The notes under the pieces: generated by a model
Told to the model about the DNA's origin: nothing
Seen by the model: the letters and a program-made list of their open reading frames with translations, nothing else
The model's database searches: none
Shown: positions 47,287-56,358 of the stretch, in pieces
Numbering within the stretch: the first letter of the stretch is position 1
Layout of the letters: each line of letters starts with the position of its first letter
DNA from: Streptomyces violaceusniger
Lineage (GTDB): Bacteria > Actinomycetota > Actinomycetes > Streptomycetales > Streptomycetaceae
Direction of reading: 5' to 3'
Length of the DNA stretch: 64,000 bases
Assembly: GCA_005405945.1 (NCBI GenBank)
Contig: BJHW01000001.1
Span: 3,410,001 to 3,474,000, forward strand
Position numbers and translations under genes: made by a program

Positions 47287-48186
47287 TCAGGCGGCGTCGC
47301 CCCGGGTGGTGGCGGCGCGCCGGCGACGGCCCAGGACGACGGCGCCGCCGCCCACGGCGAGCAGGAGGGCGCCCCCGGCCACCAGGTACGGCGTGGCCGA
47401 GCTGCCGCCGGTCTCGGCCAGGTGCTCCGGCTTGGGCTCGGGCTTGGTCTGGGAGCCCACGCTCGGGCTGGGCTGGACCGCCGCGGCCACCGGCGACTCA
47501 CAGGTCGCCCGGGCGAGGGTGACCTGCCCCTCGACCTCCGAGACGTTCAGCTTCAGCGGGTTCACGGAGACCTTCAGGTTGAGGGCCGTGGCCGCCGCCG
47601 TGCGCGAGGTGGTGGCCGTCCGCGACAGGTCGAGCCGTACCTGGCCGAGCGACGGCACATCGACCGTGGTGGTGCCGCTCGTGCGCAGGGTGACCTTCTG
47701 ACCGAGCACGCTGACGCTGCCGAGCAGGTTGGAGTGGGCGGTCGGCCGCTTCCCGACGGCGCACACCGCCTTCGAGGTCACCTGCTCGACCGTGATCAGC
47801 GGCACCGCGGCCAGGCCCGGGACATGCACCTGGGCGTTGACGAGGTTGGAGTACCCCTCGGCACGCTGCTTGTCCACGGCGGCCCGGGCGGTGGCCACAT
47901 CGGCCCGCAGGACATTGAACGGCCGGCCCCCGTCCACGCCGTCCAGGGTCGCGCTGAGCGCCGTCTTGCTGGCGGTCGCGGGCGCGTGCACATCGTTCAG
48001 CGCGACCGAGAGCGGAGCCCTGACGGTCTTGTTGAGCAGGGAGACATCGAGGTCGGTGCGGAGCACGACCGCACCCGCCTTACCGGTGGTCACGCCGGTG
48101 TCGGCCTGCGCGGTCGCCGCGGGCAGCAGGCCCAGGACGGAGACCGCGGCAGCGGCAGTGGCGGCCGCCAGACGGCGGGTGGGCAT
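47287..48186 (-). CDS. SCO1860-family LAETG-anchored surface protein
   Basis: A 299-residue secreted protein. The signal peptide is MPTRRLAAATAAAAVSVLGL then LPAATAQA. The mature part (VTTGKAGAVVLRTDLDVSLL, GYSNLVNAQVHVPGLAAVPL, PLKLNVSEVEGQVTLARAT) is beta-rich. A Pro/Lys spacer precedes the sortase motif LAETG (residues 256-260), then the helix PYLVAGGALLLAVGGGAVVL and the tail GRRRRAATTRGDAA. Class E/C sortases attach such proteins to peptidoglycan. No sortase gene lies nearby. The position between cob and ect genes is as in S. coelicolor SCO1860. Confidence 0.87.
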   Translation of the reverse strand: MPTRRLAAATAAAAVSVLGLLPAATAQADTGVTTGKAGAVVLRTDLDVSLLNKTVRAPLSVALNDVHAPATASKTALSATLDGVDGGRPFNVLRADVATARAAVDKQRAEGYSNLVNAQVHVPGLAAVPLITVEQVTSKAVCAVGKRPTAHSNLLGSVSVLGQKVTLRTSGTTTVDVPSLGQVRLDLSRTATTSRTAAATALNLKVSVNPLKLNVSEVEGQVTLARATCESPVAAAVQPSPSVGSQTKPEPKPEHLAETGGSSATPYLVAGGALLLAVGGGAVVLGRRRRAATTRGDAA

Positions 48187-48449
48187 GCCGAAGTAGGTGT
48201 TACTGGAACAGGACACGTGAGTTGACCCCCACAGGAGACATGGAGCCGCCGGCGCCTGCCGCGGGGGACTCCACGGGCGCCGACGGCCTCGACCACGCCA
48301 TATTTGCGCACCGACGGTAAACAGGCAGACACATGATGTCCGTTCATCCCAAAGGGTGTGGTTCGCCGCCCAGTTCGAACCACGTTCCCTTCGGGCACCC
48401 CCCGCCCCACCTGTCCCCGCCCGTATCGGCCCCCTCCCCGGGCGCCCCG

Positions 48450-49543
48450 TCAGCCGACCACCCGTCCCCGCAGCACCACCCGCCGCGGCGTCGTCAGCAC
48501 CCGCACATCGGCGCGCGGATCCGTGTCGTAGACGACGAGATCGGCGGAGGCACCCTCGGTCAGCCCCGGTCGTCCGAGCCAGTCCCGCGCTCCCCAGGTC
48601 GCCGCCGAGAGCGCGTCCCGCACCGGGATGCCCGCCTTCACCAGCTCGGCGACCTCCTGCCCGACCAGCCCATGGGCCAGGCCGCCGCCCGCGTCGGTGC
48701 CGGTGTAGATCGGGATGCCCGCGTCGTAGGCCGCCCGCACCGTCTCGTAGCGGCGTGCGTGCAGCCGCCGCATATGGTCGGCCCAGCGCGGGAACTTCGC
48801 CTCGCCCCCCAGCGCCAGCCGGGGAAGGTGGCGATGTTGACCAGGGTCGGCACGATCGCCACGCCCCGCTCGGCGAACAGCGGGATGGTCTCCTCGGTGA
48901 GCCCGGTGGCGTGCTCGACGCAGTCGATCCCCGCCTCGACCAGCGGGGCCAGGCTCTCCTCGGCGAAACAGTGCGCCGTGACCCGCGCGCCCAGCCGGTG
49001 CGCCTCCGCGATGGCCTCCTCGACCGCGCCACGAGGCCAGCAGAACCCCAGATCGCCGGTCTCCCGGTCGATCCAGTCGCCGACCAGCTTGACCCAGCCG
49101 TCACCGCGCCGCGCCTCCGCGGCCACATACGCGACCAGGTCCTCGGGCTCGATCTCATGCGCGTAGTTGCGGATGTAGCGCTTGGTGCGGGCGATATGGC
49201 GGCCGGCCCGGATGATGCGGGGCAGGTCCTCGCGGTCGTCGATCCAGCGGGTGTCGGCCGGCGATCCGGCGTCCCGCAGCAGCAGCGCCCCGGCGTCGCG
49301 GTCGGTCAGCGCCTGTTTCTCGCTCGTCGAGTCGTCCACCGCCCCATGGGCGTCGAGTCCGACATGGCAGTGGGCGTCGACGAGTCCGGGCAGCGCCCAG
49401 CCCTCGATCAGCCGGATGTCCCTGGCCCCGGACGGCCGCTCGAAGGTGATCCTGCCGTCGACCACCCACAGCTCGTCCCGTACGTCCCCGTCAGCGTCGC
49501 CGGTGTCCGGTCCGACCAGGACCCGGCCCTTGATGTGGAGCAC
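48450..49543 (-). CDS. Amidohydrolase family protein (one frameshift)
   Basis: Metal-dependent hydrolase of about 365 residues. The TIM-barrel metal motif GLVDAHCHVGLD, an Arg-Lys region VAYVAAEARRGDGWVKLVGD, ARVTAHCFAEESL and CVEHATGLTEE are clear. The frame breaks at the plus-strand G4 run 48821-48824; one added base restores PRLALGGEAKFPRWADHMRR and the end YTGTDAGGGLAHGLVGQEVA, with the final Asp motif and GASADLVVYDTDPRADV. GTG 49543 (VLHIKGRVLVGPDT) has GAGGGA upstream; ATG 49558 is an alternative. The substrate is unknown; imidazolonepropionase- or dihydroorotase-like enzymes are relatives. Confidence 0.8.
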
Positions 49544-49694
49544 CGCGCTATCCCTCATGCAACGCACTGTACGAGACCCGAGCAGGGCGTTGACCGGCCA
49601 ATTCCCATCAGCGGGAACGGCGCCACTCGAACAACACGCACAGCGCTGCTACGCTCACGCAACCCACCGGACGAGCGGCAGTGAGGAGGTCCTC

Positions 49695-50605
49695 GTGAGC
49701 GCTCCCACCGATGACGCGGCCGCCTCGGGCACCGCGCGAGCCGTACGGATGGACGCGACGCGCATGGCGGACACGCCACGGGGTCCAGGGGTCCCGGGGG
49801 ACGTCTCCCCGGGGACGTCTCCCCGCGGGCGGCCGACGCGCCGGAGAACCCCGACGGCTTACCGGCCAAAGCCGTACCGGCCGACGCCTTATCCGCCGAC
49901 TCCTCACCGGCCCACGTCCTGCCCGCCGACGCCTCACCGGCCGACCCGCAAGCCGAGTTCCGGGACTTCTTCGAGCGGCACCACGCCGAGCTGGCCCGCC
50001 TCGCCCATCTGCTGCTCGGCAGCTCCGACGGGGCGGACGACCTGGCGGCCGACGCGCTGGTGGCGGTCTGGCACCAGTGGGACCGGGTCCGGGCCGCCGA
50101 CCATCCGGCCGCGTACGCCCGGGGCGTGGTCGCCAACCTGGCCCGTTCCCGGATCCGCAGCCTGGTGCGCGAGCGGCGCCGCGTGGCGCTCTTCTCCTCG
50201 CAGCGGCCCGACCGCGTGGACGACCCGGATGTGTCCGCCGTGGTGGATGTGCAGGCCGCGCTGGTCCGGCTGCCGTTCCGCAAGCGCGCGTGTGTGGTGC
50301 TGCGCCACGCCTTCGACCTCTCCGAGCGGGAGACGGCCCGTACGCTGGGCATTTCGGTGGGCACGGTCAAGAGTCAGACCTCACGCGGCATCGCCGAGCT
50401 GGAGCGGCTGCTCGGTCCTCCGGACGGCGAGGACGAGGACGAGCTGTCCGCGGCGACCGAGGCCGAGCGGGCAGGACGGACGGTACGAACGCTCCGCGCT
50501 GGGAACACGAGCCACACAGGCCACACGAGCCACACCGGCCACACAGGACCGGCCCGCCACTCCGGTCATATGGGCCACGCCGGACACGCAGGAGGGGGCA
50601 GTTGA
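49695..50605 (+). CDS. SigE-family ECF RNA polymerase sigma factor with two TTA codons and a His-rich tail (one frameshift)
   Basis: A group-4 sigma factor of about 303 residues. A long Ala/Pro N-terminus precedes region 2 (FRDFFERHHAELARLAHLLL, DDLAADALVAVWHQWD) and region 4 (RLPFRKRACVVLRHAFDLSE, TARTLGISVGTVKSQTSRGI). The GTG 49695 frame shifts near 49807-49824, where one added C joins it to the region 2 frame. In the joined frame two Leu codons are TTA (49859-49861, 49889-49891), rare in Streptomyces and dependent on bldA tRNA. The C-terminus TSHTGHTSHTGHTG then HSGHMGHAGHAGGGS is unusually His-rich. It is followed at TGATG by a partner gene. Confidence 0.8.
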
Positions 50606-51455
50606 TGATCGAGCATCGCGAGCGCCCCGGGAGCCGCGGCCGCCCCGAGGGCCGCGATGTCGTCGCCGAGCTGCGTACGGCCGCCGCCTCCCATGAGCCG
50701 GACCGGATCCGGATGCTGGCCCGGGTCACGGCGGGCATGACGGCCGGTGACCGCCGCCGCGCCCCGCGGACGAGCCCGCGCTGGGCCCGGGTGGTGGGCC
50801 CGGTCGCCGGGCTGGCCGCGGCGGTCGCCGCGACGGGGATCGCGGTGGTGGTCACGGACGGCGCCGAGCGGCCGCAGACGGTGCGCACCTCGAGCGAGCC
50901 GCCCGCACCCCCGGCGGGCGCGGGCGCCGGCCGGGACAGCGCGAGCGCCGGCACGGACCGGCGGCCCGGGGACGAGCCGGACGCCGGTTCGCAGGGCGAT
51001 GCTGAGCGGCACACGCCGAGCGCCTATCCCACCGCGGCCGGTCCAAACCACCTCGCCGAGCCGACCGTGCGGTCCGAGGGCGCCATCAACGCCCATTCCA
51101 ATCCGTACTGGGCACAGAGCGACATCACGCTCACCATCGGCAGGCCGCTGACCTCGCTGACGGTGGAGCTGCGGGTCGCGGACACCGGGGACGTGCGGTC
51201 CACCGGGTCCTGGCACTCCCTGCCGACCGGCGATGTGACCACCGCCACCCGCGTCGAGGACGGTGTGCTGGTCTACCGCTGGACGCTCCGGAAGGGGGCG
51301 ACCGTGCCCGCGGGCCGGTATGTCTTCGCGGGCAGTACAACCACGCCGAGGGCGACCGGGACACCGGCCGGGACGCGTACGCGGCCTCGGGCAACGGCGC
51401 CTCCGGGGCCTTCGCGGTGCGGGGCGACTTCCCTCAGTTCACCGTGGGAGATTGA
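50605..51455 (+). CDS. Membrane protein paired with the sigma factor (one frameshift near the end)
   Basis: About 283 residues. MIEHRERPGSRGRPEGRDVV is cytoplasmic, then one membrane helix VVGPVAGLAAAVAATGIAVV followed by a Ser/Pro/Gly linker and an outside domain (SNPYWAQSDITLTIGRPLTS, LTVELRVADTG). This is the layout of a transmembrane anti-sigma factor or its partner, but no ZAS or other anti-sigma motif is seen. The frame breaks near 51333; one added C gives YVFAGQYNHAEGDRDTGRDA and a stop at 51455. ATG 50605 overlaps the sigma stop. Confidence 0.65.
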
Positions 51456-51772
51456 ATTCATGGCGGCTTGGCCAGAAATTCCCCGCGTTTTTCCGCTACT
51501 GGTTCCACATTCGTCTGCCCGCTTTTGTGATTCCTAAACACAAAATTTTTCACGAGATCCCGCCCCGAAATTCAAGCCGGTCACCGGCCGGTTACGCACA
51601 TGTGACAGACCCCACACGCGGCGCGCTTTGCCCCACTAACTCCCCCACAAATCACCGCCTTTCGGCGTGCGGCCGCGCGCGTACGCGCTCCCGCGTGATA
51701 ACACATCGACCCCCTCCGCGTAACCCCCCACCACGATGCATTTTCTGATTCTGCTGGGTAAATTGAATTTGC
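51456..51772. promoter_or_regulatory. ectA promoter region
   Basis: 317 bp without a gene, more A/T-rich than its neighbours. At the right end TAAATT (51759-51764) lies 8 bp before the ectA ATG, so transcription would start at or near the ATG and the ect mRNA is probably leaderless. A -35 is not obvious (TTTTCT near 51741). The left end, AAGCCGGTCACCGGCCGG, forms a short hairpin that may end the preceding transcript. Confidence 0.55.
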
Positions 51773-52333
51773 ATGACCGCCGCACAAGCAGACCTAGTCC
51801 GTAGCGAATTGGATTTGCCGGAGGGCCTGACCCTCGACACCCCGTGCGTCGAGGACGGAGCCGCGATCTGGCGAATCGCTCGCGACTCCAAAGCCCTGGA
51901 CCTCAACTCCTCCTACAGCTACCTCCTGTGGTGCCGCGACTTCGCCGCCACATCCGTAGTGGCGCGCGACGCCGACGGCGGACCGGTCGGCTTCATCACC
52001 GGCTACATCCGCCCCGAGCGCCCCGAGACCCTGGTCGTCTGGCAGGTCGCCGTCGACCACGCCTGGCGTGGCCGCGGACTGGCCGCCACCCTGCTCGACG
52101 GACTGGTCAAGCGGGTCGTCGCGACGGGCGTCCGCGGCATCGAGACGACGATCACCCCGGACAACACCGCCTCGAACCGGCTGTTCACCTCGTTCGCCGA
52201 ACGGCACGAAGCGCCGCTCGAGCGCGAGGTGCTCTTCCACGGCGGTCTGTTCCCCGACGGTGGGCACGAGCCCGAGGTGCTCTACCGCATCGGTCCGCTC
52301 GGCCCGCTCGGGCCGCGCGGAGACCGGACCTGA
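51773..52333 (+). CDS. ectA: L-2,4-diaminobutyrate acetyltransferase EctA
   Basis: GNAT-fold enzyme of 186 residues that acetylates L-2,4-diaminobutyrate, the second step of ectoine synthesis. Family blocks are [59 protein letters not shown] and the acetyl-CoA loop [18 protein letters not shown], then [20 protein letters not shown]. It is the first gene of ectABCD. The ATG has no ribosome site and a -10 close by, consistent with leaderless expression. Confidence 0.96.
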   Translation: MTAAQADLVRSELDLPEGLTLDTPCVEDGAAIWRIARDSKALDLNSSYSYLLWCRDFAATSVVARDADGGPVGFITGYIRPERPETLVVWQVAVDHAWRGRGLAATLLDGLVKRVVATGVRGIETTITPDNTASNRLFTSFAERHEAPLEREVLFHGGLFPDGGHEPEVLYRIGPLGPLGPRGDRT

Positions 52334-52404
52334 CCCCGACCTCGTTTCACCCCCGATCCCCCACCCTCCTCACCCCCCTCACACCCCTCTCCCAGGAGAA
52401 CGCT

Positions 52405-53666
52405 GTGACCATCACCCCGCCCGCCCTGAGCGTCTTCGAGGCCCTGGAGTCGGAGGTGCGCAGCTACTGCCGTGGCTGGCCCGCCGTCTTCGACCGTGCG
52501 CAGGGCAGCCACATGTACGACGAGGACGGCCACACCTACCTCGACTTCTTCGCCGGGGCCGGGTCGCTCAACTACGGCCACAACAACCCGGTGCTGAAAC
52601 GGGCGCTGATCGACTACATCGAGCGTGACGGCGTCACCCACGGCCTGGACATGTCCACCACGGCCAAGCGCGCGTTCCTCGAGTCGTTCCAGAACAACGT
52701 CCTGCGGCCGCGCGACCTGCCCTACAAGGTCATGTTCCCGGGCCCGACGGGCACCAACGCCGTCGAGGCCGCGCTGAAACTGGCCCGTAAGGTCAAGGGC
52801 CGCGAGTCGATCGTCTCCTTCACCAACGCCTTCCACGGCATGTCGCTGGGGTCGCTGGCGGTGACCGGCAACGCCTTCAAGCGCGCCGGTGCGGGCATCC
52901 CGCTGGTCCACGGCACGCCGATGCCGTTCGACAACTACTTCGACGGCACGGTCCCGGACTTCCTGTGGTTCGAGCGGCTGCTGGAGGACCAGGGTTCCGG
53001 CCTCAACCAGCCCGCCGCGGTGATCGTCGAGACCGTGCAGGGCGAGGGCGGCATCAACGTCGCCCGGCCCGAGTGGCTGCGCGCCCTGGCCGAGCTGTGC
53101 GAGCGCCAGGACATGCTGCTGATCGTCGACGACATCCAGATGGGCTGCGGCCGTACCGGCGCCTTCTTCTCCTTCGAGGAGGCGGGCATCACCCCGGACA
53201 TCGTGACCGTCTCCAAGTCCATCAGCGGCTACGGCCTGCCGATGTCGCTCACCCTCTTCAAGCCCGAGCTGGACATCTGGGAGCCCGGCGAGCACAACGG
53301 CACGTTCCGCGGCAACAACCCCGCGTTCGTCACCGCCGCCGCCACCCTGGACACCTACTGGGCGGACGGCCAGATGGAGAAGCAGACCCTCGCCCGCGGC
53401 GAGCAGGTCGAGCAGGCCCTGCGCGCCATCTGCGAGGAGCAGTCCGGAACCCACTTCCGCGGCCGTGGCCTGGTGTGGGGCCTGGAGTTCGAGGACAAGC
53501 CGCGCGCCTCGGCGGTCTGCAAGCGCGCCTTCGAGCTGGGGCTGCTGCTGGAGACGTCCGGCCCGAGAGCGAGGTCGTCAAGCTGCTGCCCGCGCTGACG
53601 ATCTCCCCCGATGACCTGGACGAGGGGCTGCGGACCCTCGCCCGCGCGGTCCGCGAGACCGCATAA
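52405..53666 (+). CDS. ectB: Diaminobutyrate--2-oxoglutarate transaminase EctB (one frameshift near the end)
   Basis: PLP enzyme of about 420 residues that makes L-2,4-diaminobutyrate from aspartate semialdehyde. Blocks are [60 protein letters not shown] and [17 protein letters not shown], with the PLP Lys (about residue 270) in [14 protein letters not shown]. The frame breaks near 53565; one added G restores [20 protein letters not shown] and the end RAVRETA, TAA 53664-53666. The remainder is perfect, so a sequence error is the simplest reading. GTG 52405 follows CAGGAGAA. Confidence 0.93.
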
Positions 53667-53707
53667 CCCCTCCCGCACCGCAGAGAAGAGAAAGGCAAGA
53701 ACTCACC

Positions 53708-54112
53708 GTGATCGTCCGATCCTTCAAGGACATCGAGGACACCGAGAGGCACATCAAGTCCAAGTCCGGCACCTGGGAGAGCAAGCGCATCGTGCTCGCC
53801 CGGGAGGGCGTCGGCTTCTCGCTCCACGAGACCATCCTCTACGCGGGCACCGAGACGTCGATGTGGTACGCCAACCACATCGAGGCGGTGCTGTGCGTCG
53901 AGGGTGAGGCCGAGCTCACCAACGACGAGACCGGTGAAAAGCACTGGATCACGCCCGGCACCATGTACCTGCTGGACGGGCATGAGAAGCACACGATGCG
54001 TCCCAAGACGGACTTCCGGTGCGTGTGTGTCTTCAACCCGCCGATCACCGGACGGGAGGACCATGATGAGAACGGCGTATACCCGCTGATCACCGAGACC
54101 GAGGAGGCATGA
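53708..54112 (+). CDS. ectC: L-ectoine synthase EctC
   Basis: Cupin-fold enzyme of 134 residues that cyclises N-gamma-acetyl-diaminobutyrate to ectoine. The sequence [20 protein letters not shown], then [40 protein letters not shown] and [19 protein letters not shown] is diagnostic. The GTG at 53708 starts 41 bp after ectB. Intact. Confidence 0.97.
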   Translation: MIVRSFKDIEDTERHIKSKSGTWESKRIVLAREGVGFSLHETILYAGTETSMWYANHIEAVLCVEGEAELTNDETGEKHWITPGTMYLLDGHEKHTMRPKTDFRCVCVFNPPITGREDHDENGVYPLITETEEA

Positions 54113-54116
54113 TCCG

Positions 54117-55004
54117 ATGACCGCGGTCACTGACCTGTACCCGACCCGCGGGGCCGTGGAGGTGGCCACACCACGCGTGGACCCGGTGGTGTGGTCCGAA
54201 CCCGGGGCTCCGGGGCCGCTGCAACCGTCCGAGCTGAGCGATTTCGATCGCGACGGCTTCCTGGCGATCGACGAGCTGATCACTCCGGTCGAGGTGGCGG
54301 AGTACCGCGCCGAACTGGAGCGGATGATCGCCGACCCGGACGTGCGCGCCGACGAACGCTCGATCATCGAGCCGCAGTCGCAGGACGTACGGTCGGTGTT
54401 CGAGGTGCACCGGATCAGCGAGGTCTTCGCCAAGCTGGTGCGCGACCCACGGGTCGTGGGCCGCGCCCGGCAGATCCTCGGCTCGGACGTGTACGTCCAC
54501 CAGAGCCGGATCAACGTCAAGCCGGGCTTCGGCGCCTCGGGCTTCTACTGGCACTCGGACTTCGAGACCTGGCACGCCGAGGACGGGCTGCCGAACATGC
54601 GGACCGTGTCGGTCTCGATCGCGCTCACCGAGAACTACGAGTACAACGGCAGCCTGATGATCATGCCGGGGTCGCACCGCACCTTCCTGGGCTGCGCGGG
54701 CGCGACGCCGAAGGACAACTACAAGAAGTCGCTGCAGATGCAGGACGCGGGCACCCCGTCCGACGAGGCGCTCAGCGGCTTCGCCGACAAGCATGGCATC
54801 AAGCTGTTCACCGGGCAGCCCGGATCGGCCGTCTGGTTCGACTGCAACTGCATGCACGGGTCCGGCGACAACATCACGCCGTACTCCCGCAGCAATGTGT
54901 TCATCGTGTTCAACAGCGTGGAGAACACGGCGGTCGAGCCGTTCGCCGCACCGGTCCGCCGGCCGGAGTTCATCGGCGCGAGGGACTTCACGCCCGTTCG
55001 GTGA
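54117..55004 (+). CDS. ectD: Ectoine 5-hydroxylase EctD
   Basis: Fe(II)/2-oxoglutarate dioxygenase of 295 residues making 5-hydroxyectoine. The iron ligands are His146 and Asp148 in GFYWHSDFETWHAEDG and His247 in CNCMHGSGDNITPYSRSN. Conserved regions are FDRDGFLAIDELITPVEVAE, SRINVKPGFGASGFYW, TVSVSIALTENYEYNGSLMI and MPGSHRTFLGCAG. ATG 54117 is 4 bp after the ectC stop. It is the last gene of the operon, followed by a strong terminator. Confidence 0.97.
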   Translation: MTAVTDLYPTRGAVEVATPRVDPVVWSEPGAPGPLQPSELSDFDRDGFLAIDELITPVEVAEYRAELERMIADPDVRADERSIIEPQSQDVRSVFEVHRISEVFAKLVRDPRVVGRARQILGSDVYVHQSRINVKPGFGASGFYWHSDFETWHAEDGLPNMRTVSVSIALTENYEYNGSLMIMPGSHRTFLGCAGATPKDNYKKSLQMQDAGTPSDEALSGFADKHGIKLFTGQPGSAVWFDCNCMHGSGDNITPYSRSNVFIVFNSVENTAVEPFAAPVRRPEFIGARDFTPVR

Positions 55005-55036
55005 TGACCGCCGTGCGATGACGTGACGTCCGTGAT

Positions 55037-55075
55037 CTGAGGGAAGCCGGAGTGCCCCGGCTTCCCTCAGATTTT
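55037..55075 (+). terminator. Rho-independent terminator of the ect operon
   Basis: A perfect 14-bp stem (55037-55050 CTGAGGGAAGCCGG with 55057-55070) with an AGTGCC loop is followed by ATTTTTG. This is a classical intrinsic terminator, rare in so GC-rich a genome. It may also serve the convergent PLP-enzyme gene ending at 55111. Confidence 0.9.
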
Positions 55076-55110
55076 TGTGCCGCGAGTCCCCGTGCCGGGA
55101 CCGGCCCGGC

Positions 55111-56163
55111 TCAGCCGGACAGCTTCTCCAGCAGCCGGTCCACATCGGCCGCGGTGTTGTACAGGTGGAAGGAGGCGCGGAGGTTGCCGGCCCGCGCCGA
55201 GACGTGCACGTCCGCCTCCGCCAGCCGGGACGCGGCGTCGCCCAGGCCCGGTACGGAGACGATGGCCGATCCGGGGGCGGCCACGGGCTGGTGGCCGAGC
55301 GCGATGGCCCCGGCCCGGAAGCGGTCGGCGAGCGCGCGGTCGTGGGCGGCGATGGCCTCGGTGCCCAGCTCCTCGATCAGCGCGAGGGAGTGCCGGGCCG
55401 CGAGGTAGGAGTACAGGCTCGGGGCCTCGTCGAAGCGGCGGGCGAAGTGGGCGAGTTCGCTCACCGGGCCGTAACAGCTGTCCCAGGGCCTCTCGCCCGC
55501 GACCCAGCCCGCGAAGACGGGGGTGAGGTCGCCGAGGTCCTCGGGCACGGTGAGGAAGGCGACCCCGTGCGGGCACATCAGCCACTTGTAGGCCACGCAG
55601 ACGGTGTAGTCGGCCTCGGCGGCGTTCACCGGGAACCAGCCGGCCGCCTGGCTGACGTCCACCAGCGTGCGGGCGCCGTGGGCCCGGGCGGCCTCCCGGA
55701 TGGCGGCGAGATCGGCGATCCGCCCGTCCGCCGACTGGACCGCGCTCACGGCCACCAGCGCGGTACCGGGCCGTACCGCCTCGGCGATCTCCTTCAGCGG
55801 CACGATGCGCAACTTGAGGTCGCCGCGTACGGCGAAGGGGTTGACCAGGGAGCTGAAGTCGCCGTCGGCCACCAGGACTTCGGCGCCGGGCGGCAGCGAG
55901 GTCGCGATCATCCCCGCGTACCCGGCGACCGAGTTGCCCGCCGCGACCTGCCGCGCCGGTACTCCGACGAGCCGGGCGTAGGCGGCGCGGGCCGCCTCGA
56001 CCGCCTCGAAGGCCACGCCGATCACGGGCTGTCCGGCGGCCGAGCCGTCAAGGGCCGCCTTCATGGCAGCCACGGAGCGTGCGGGGATCAGACCGCTGGA
56101 TGCGGTGGTGAGATACGTCGTGTGTGGCGCGAATTCGGCGCCCGCCAGGCTCTCCATGTCCAT
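55111..56163 (-). CDS. Class V aminotransferase/kynureninase-like PLP enzyme
   Basis: A 350-residue PLP enzyme. YLTTASSGLIPARSVAAMKA, AAGNSVAGYAGMIATSLPPG, DGDFSSLVNPFAVRGDLKLR and LVDVSQAAGWFPVNAAEADY mark the fold, with the PLP Lys193 in CVAYKWLMCPHGVAFL. The family includes kynureninases, cysteine desulfurases and isopenicillin-N epimerases; this one lacks features to choose among them. It is monocistronic, convergent with ectD across the terminator. Confidence 0.8.
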   Translation of the reverse strand: MDMESLAGAEFAPHTTYLTTASSGLIPARSVAAMKAALDGSAAGQPVIGVAFEAVEAARAAYARLVGVPARQVAAGNSVAGYAGMIATSLPPGAEVLVADGDFSSLVNPFAVRGDLKLRIVPLKEIAEAVRPGTALVAVSAVQSADGRIADLAAIREAARAHGARTLVDVSQAAGWFPVNAAEADYTVCVAYKWLMCPHGVAFLTVPEDLGDLTPVFAGWVAGERPWDSCYGPVSELAHFARRFDEAPSLYSYLAARHSLALIEELGTEAIAAHDRALADRFRAGAIALGHQPVAAPGSAIVSVPGLGDAASRLAEADVHVSARAGNLRASFHLYNTAADVDRLLEKLSG

Positions 56164-56292
56164 CCACTATGGGACGGGCGCACCCCGGCGTCCATCGCGT
56201 TTCCGTGTCGGATGCCTTCAAGCGATCCTTATGCATACCCGCTGACCTGCGGTGATTCTCATGGCTTGGTCGGCGCCCGGGTGAACGGCAAC

Positions 56293-56347
56293 GCGAATCG
56301 GCCGCCGGAGGCGCGAGGCAGGTCCGCGAGTCCGGCGGCCGATTCGC
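56293..56347 (-). terminator. Hairpin downstream of the aldehyde dehydrogenase gene
   Basis: A perfect 17-bp stem GCGAATCGGCCGCCGGA (56293-56309) with its complement at 56331-56347 and a 21-nt loop lies 12 bp past the aldehyde dehydrogenase stop on the minus strand. It separates this gene from the PLP-enzyme gene. Confidence 0.75.
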
Positions 56348-56358
56348 CGTTCCGGGGG

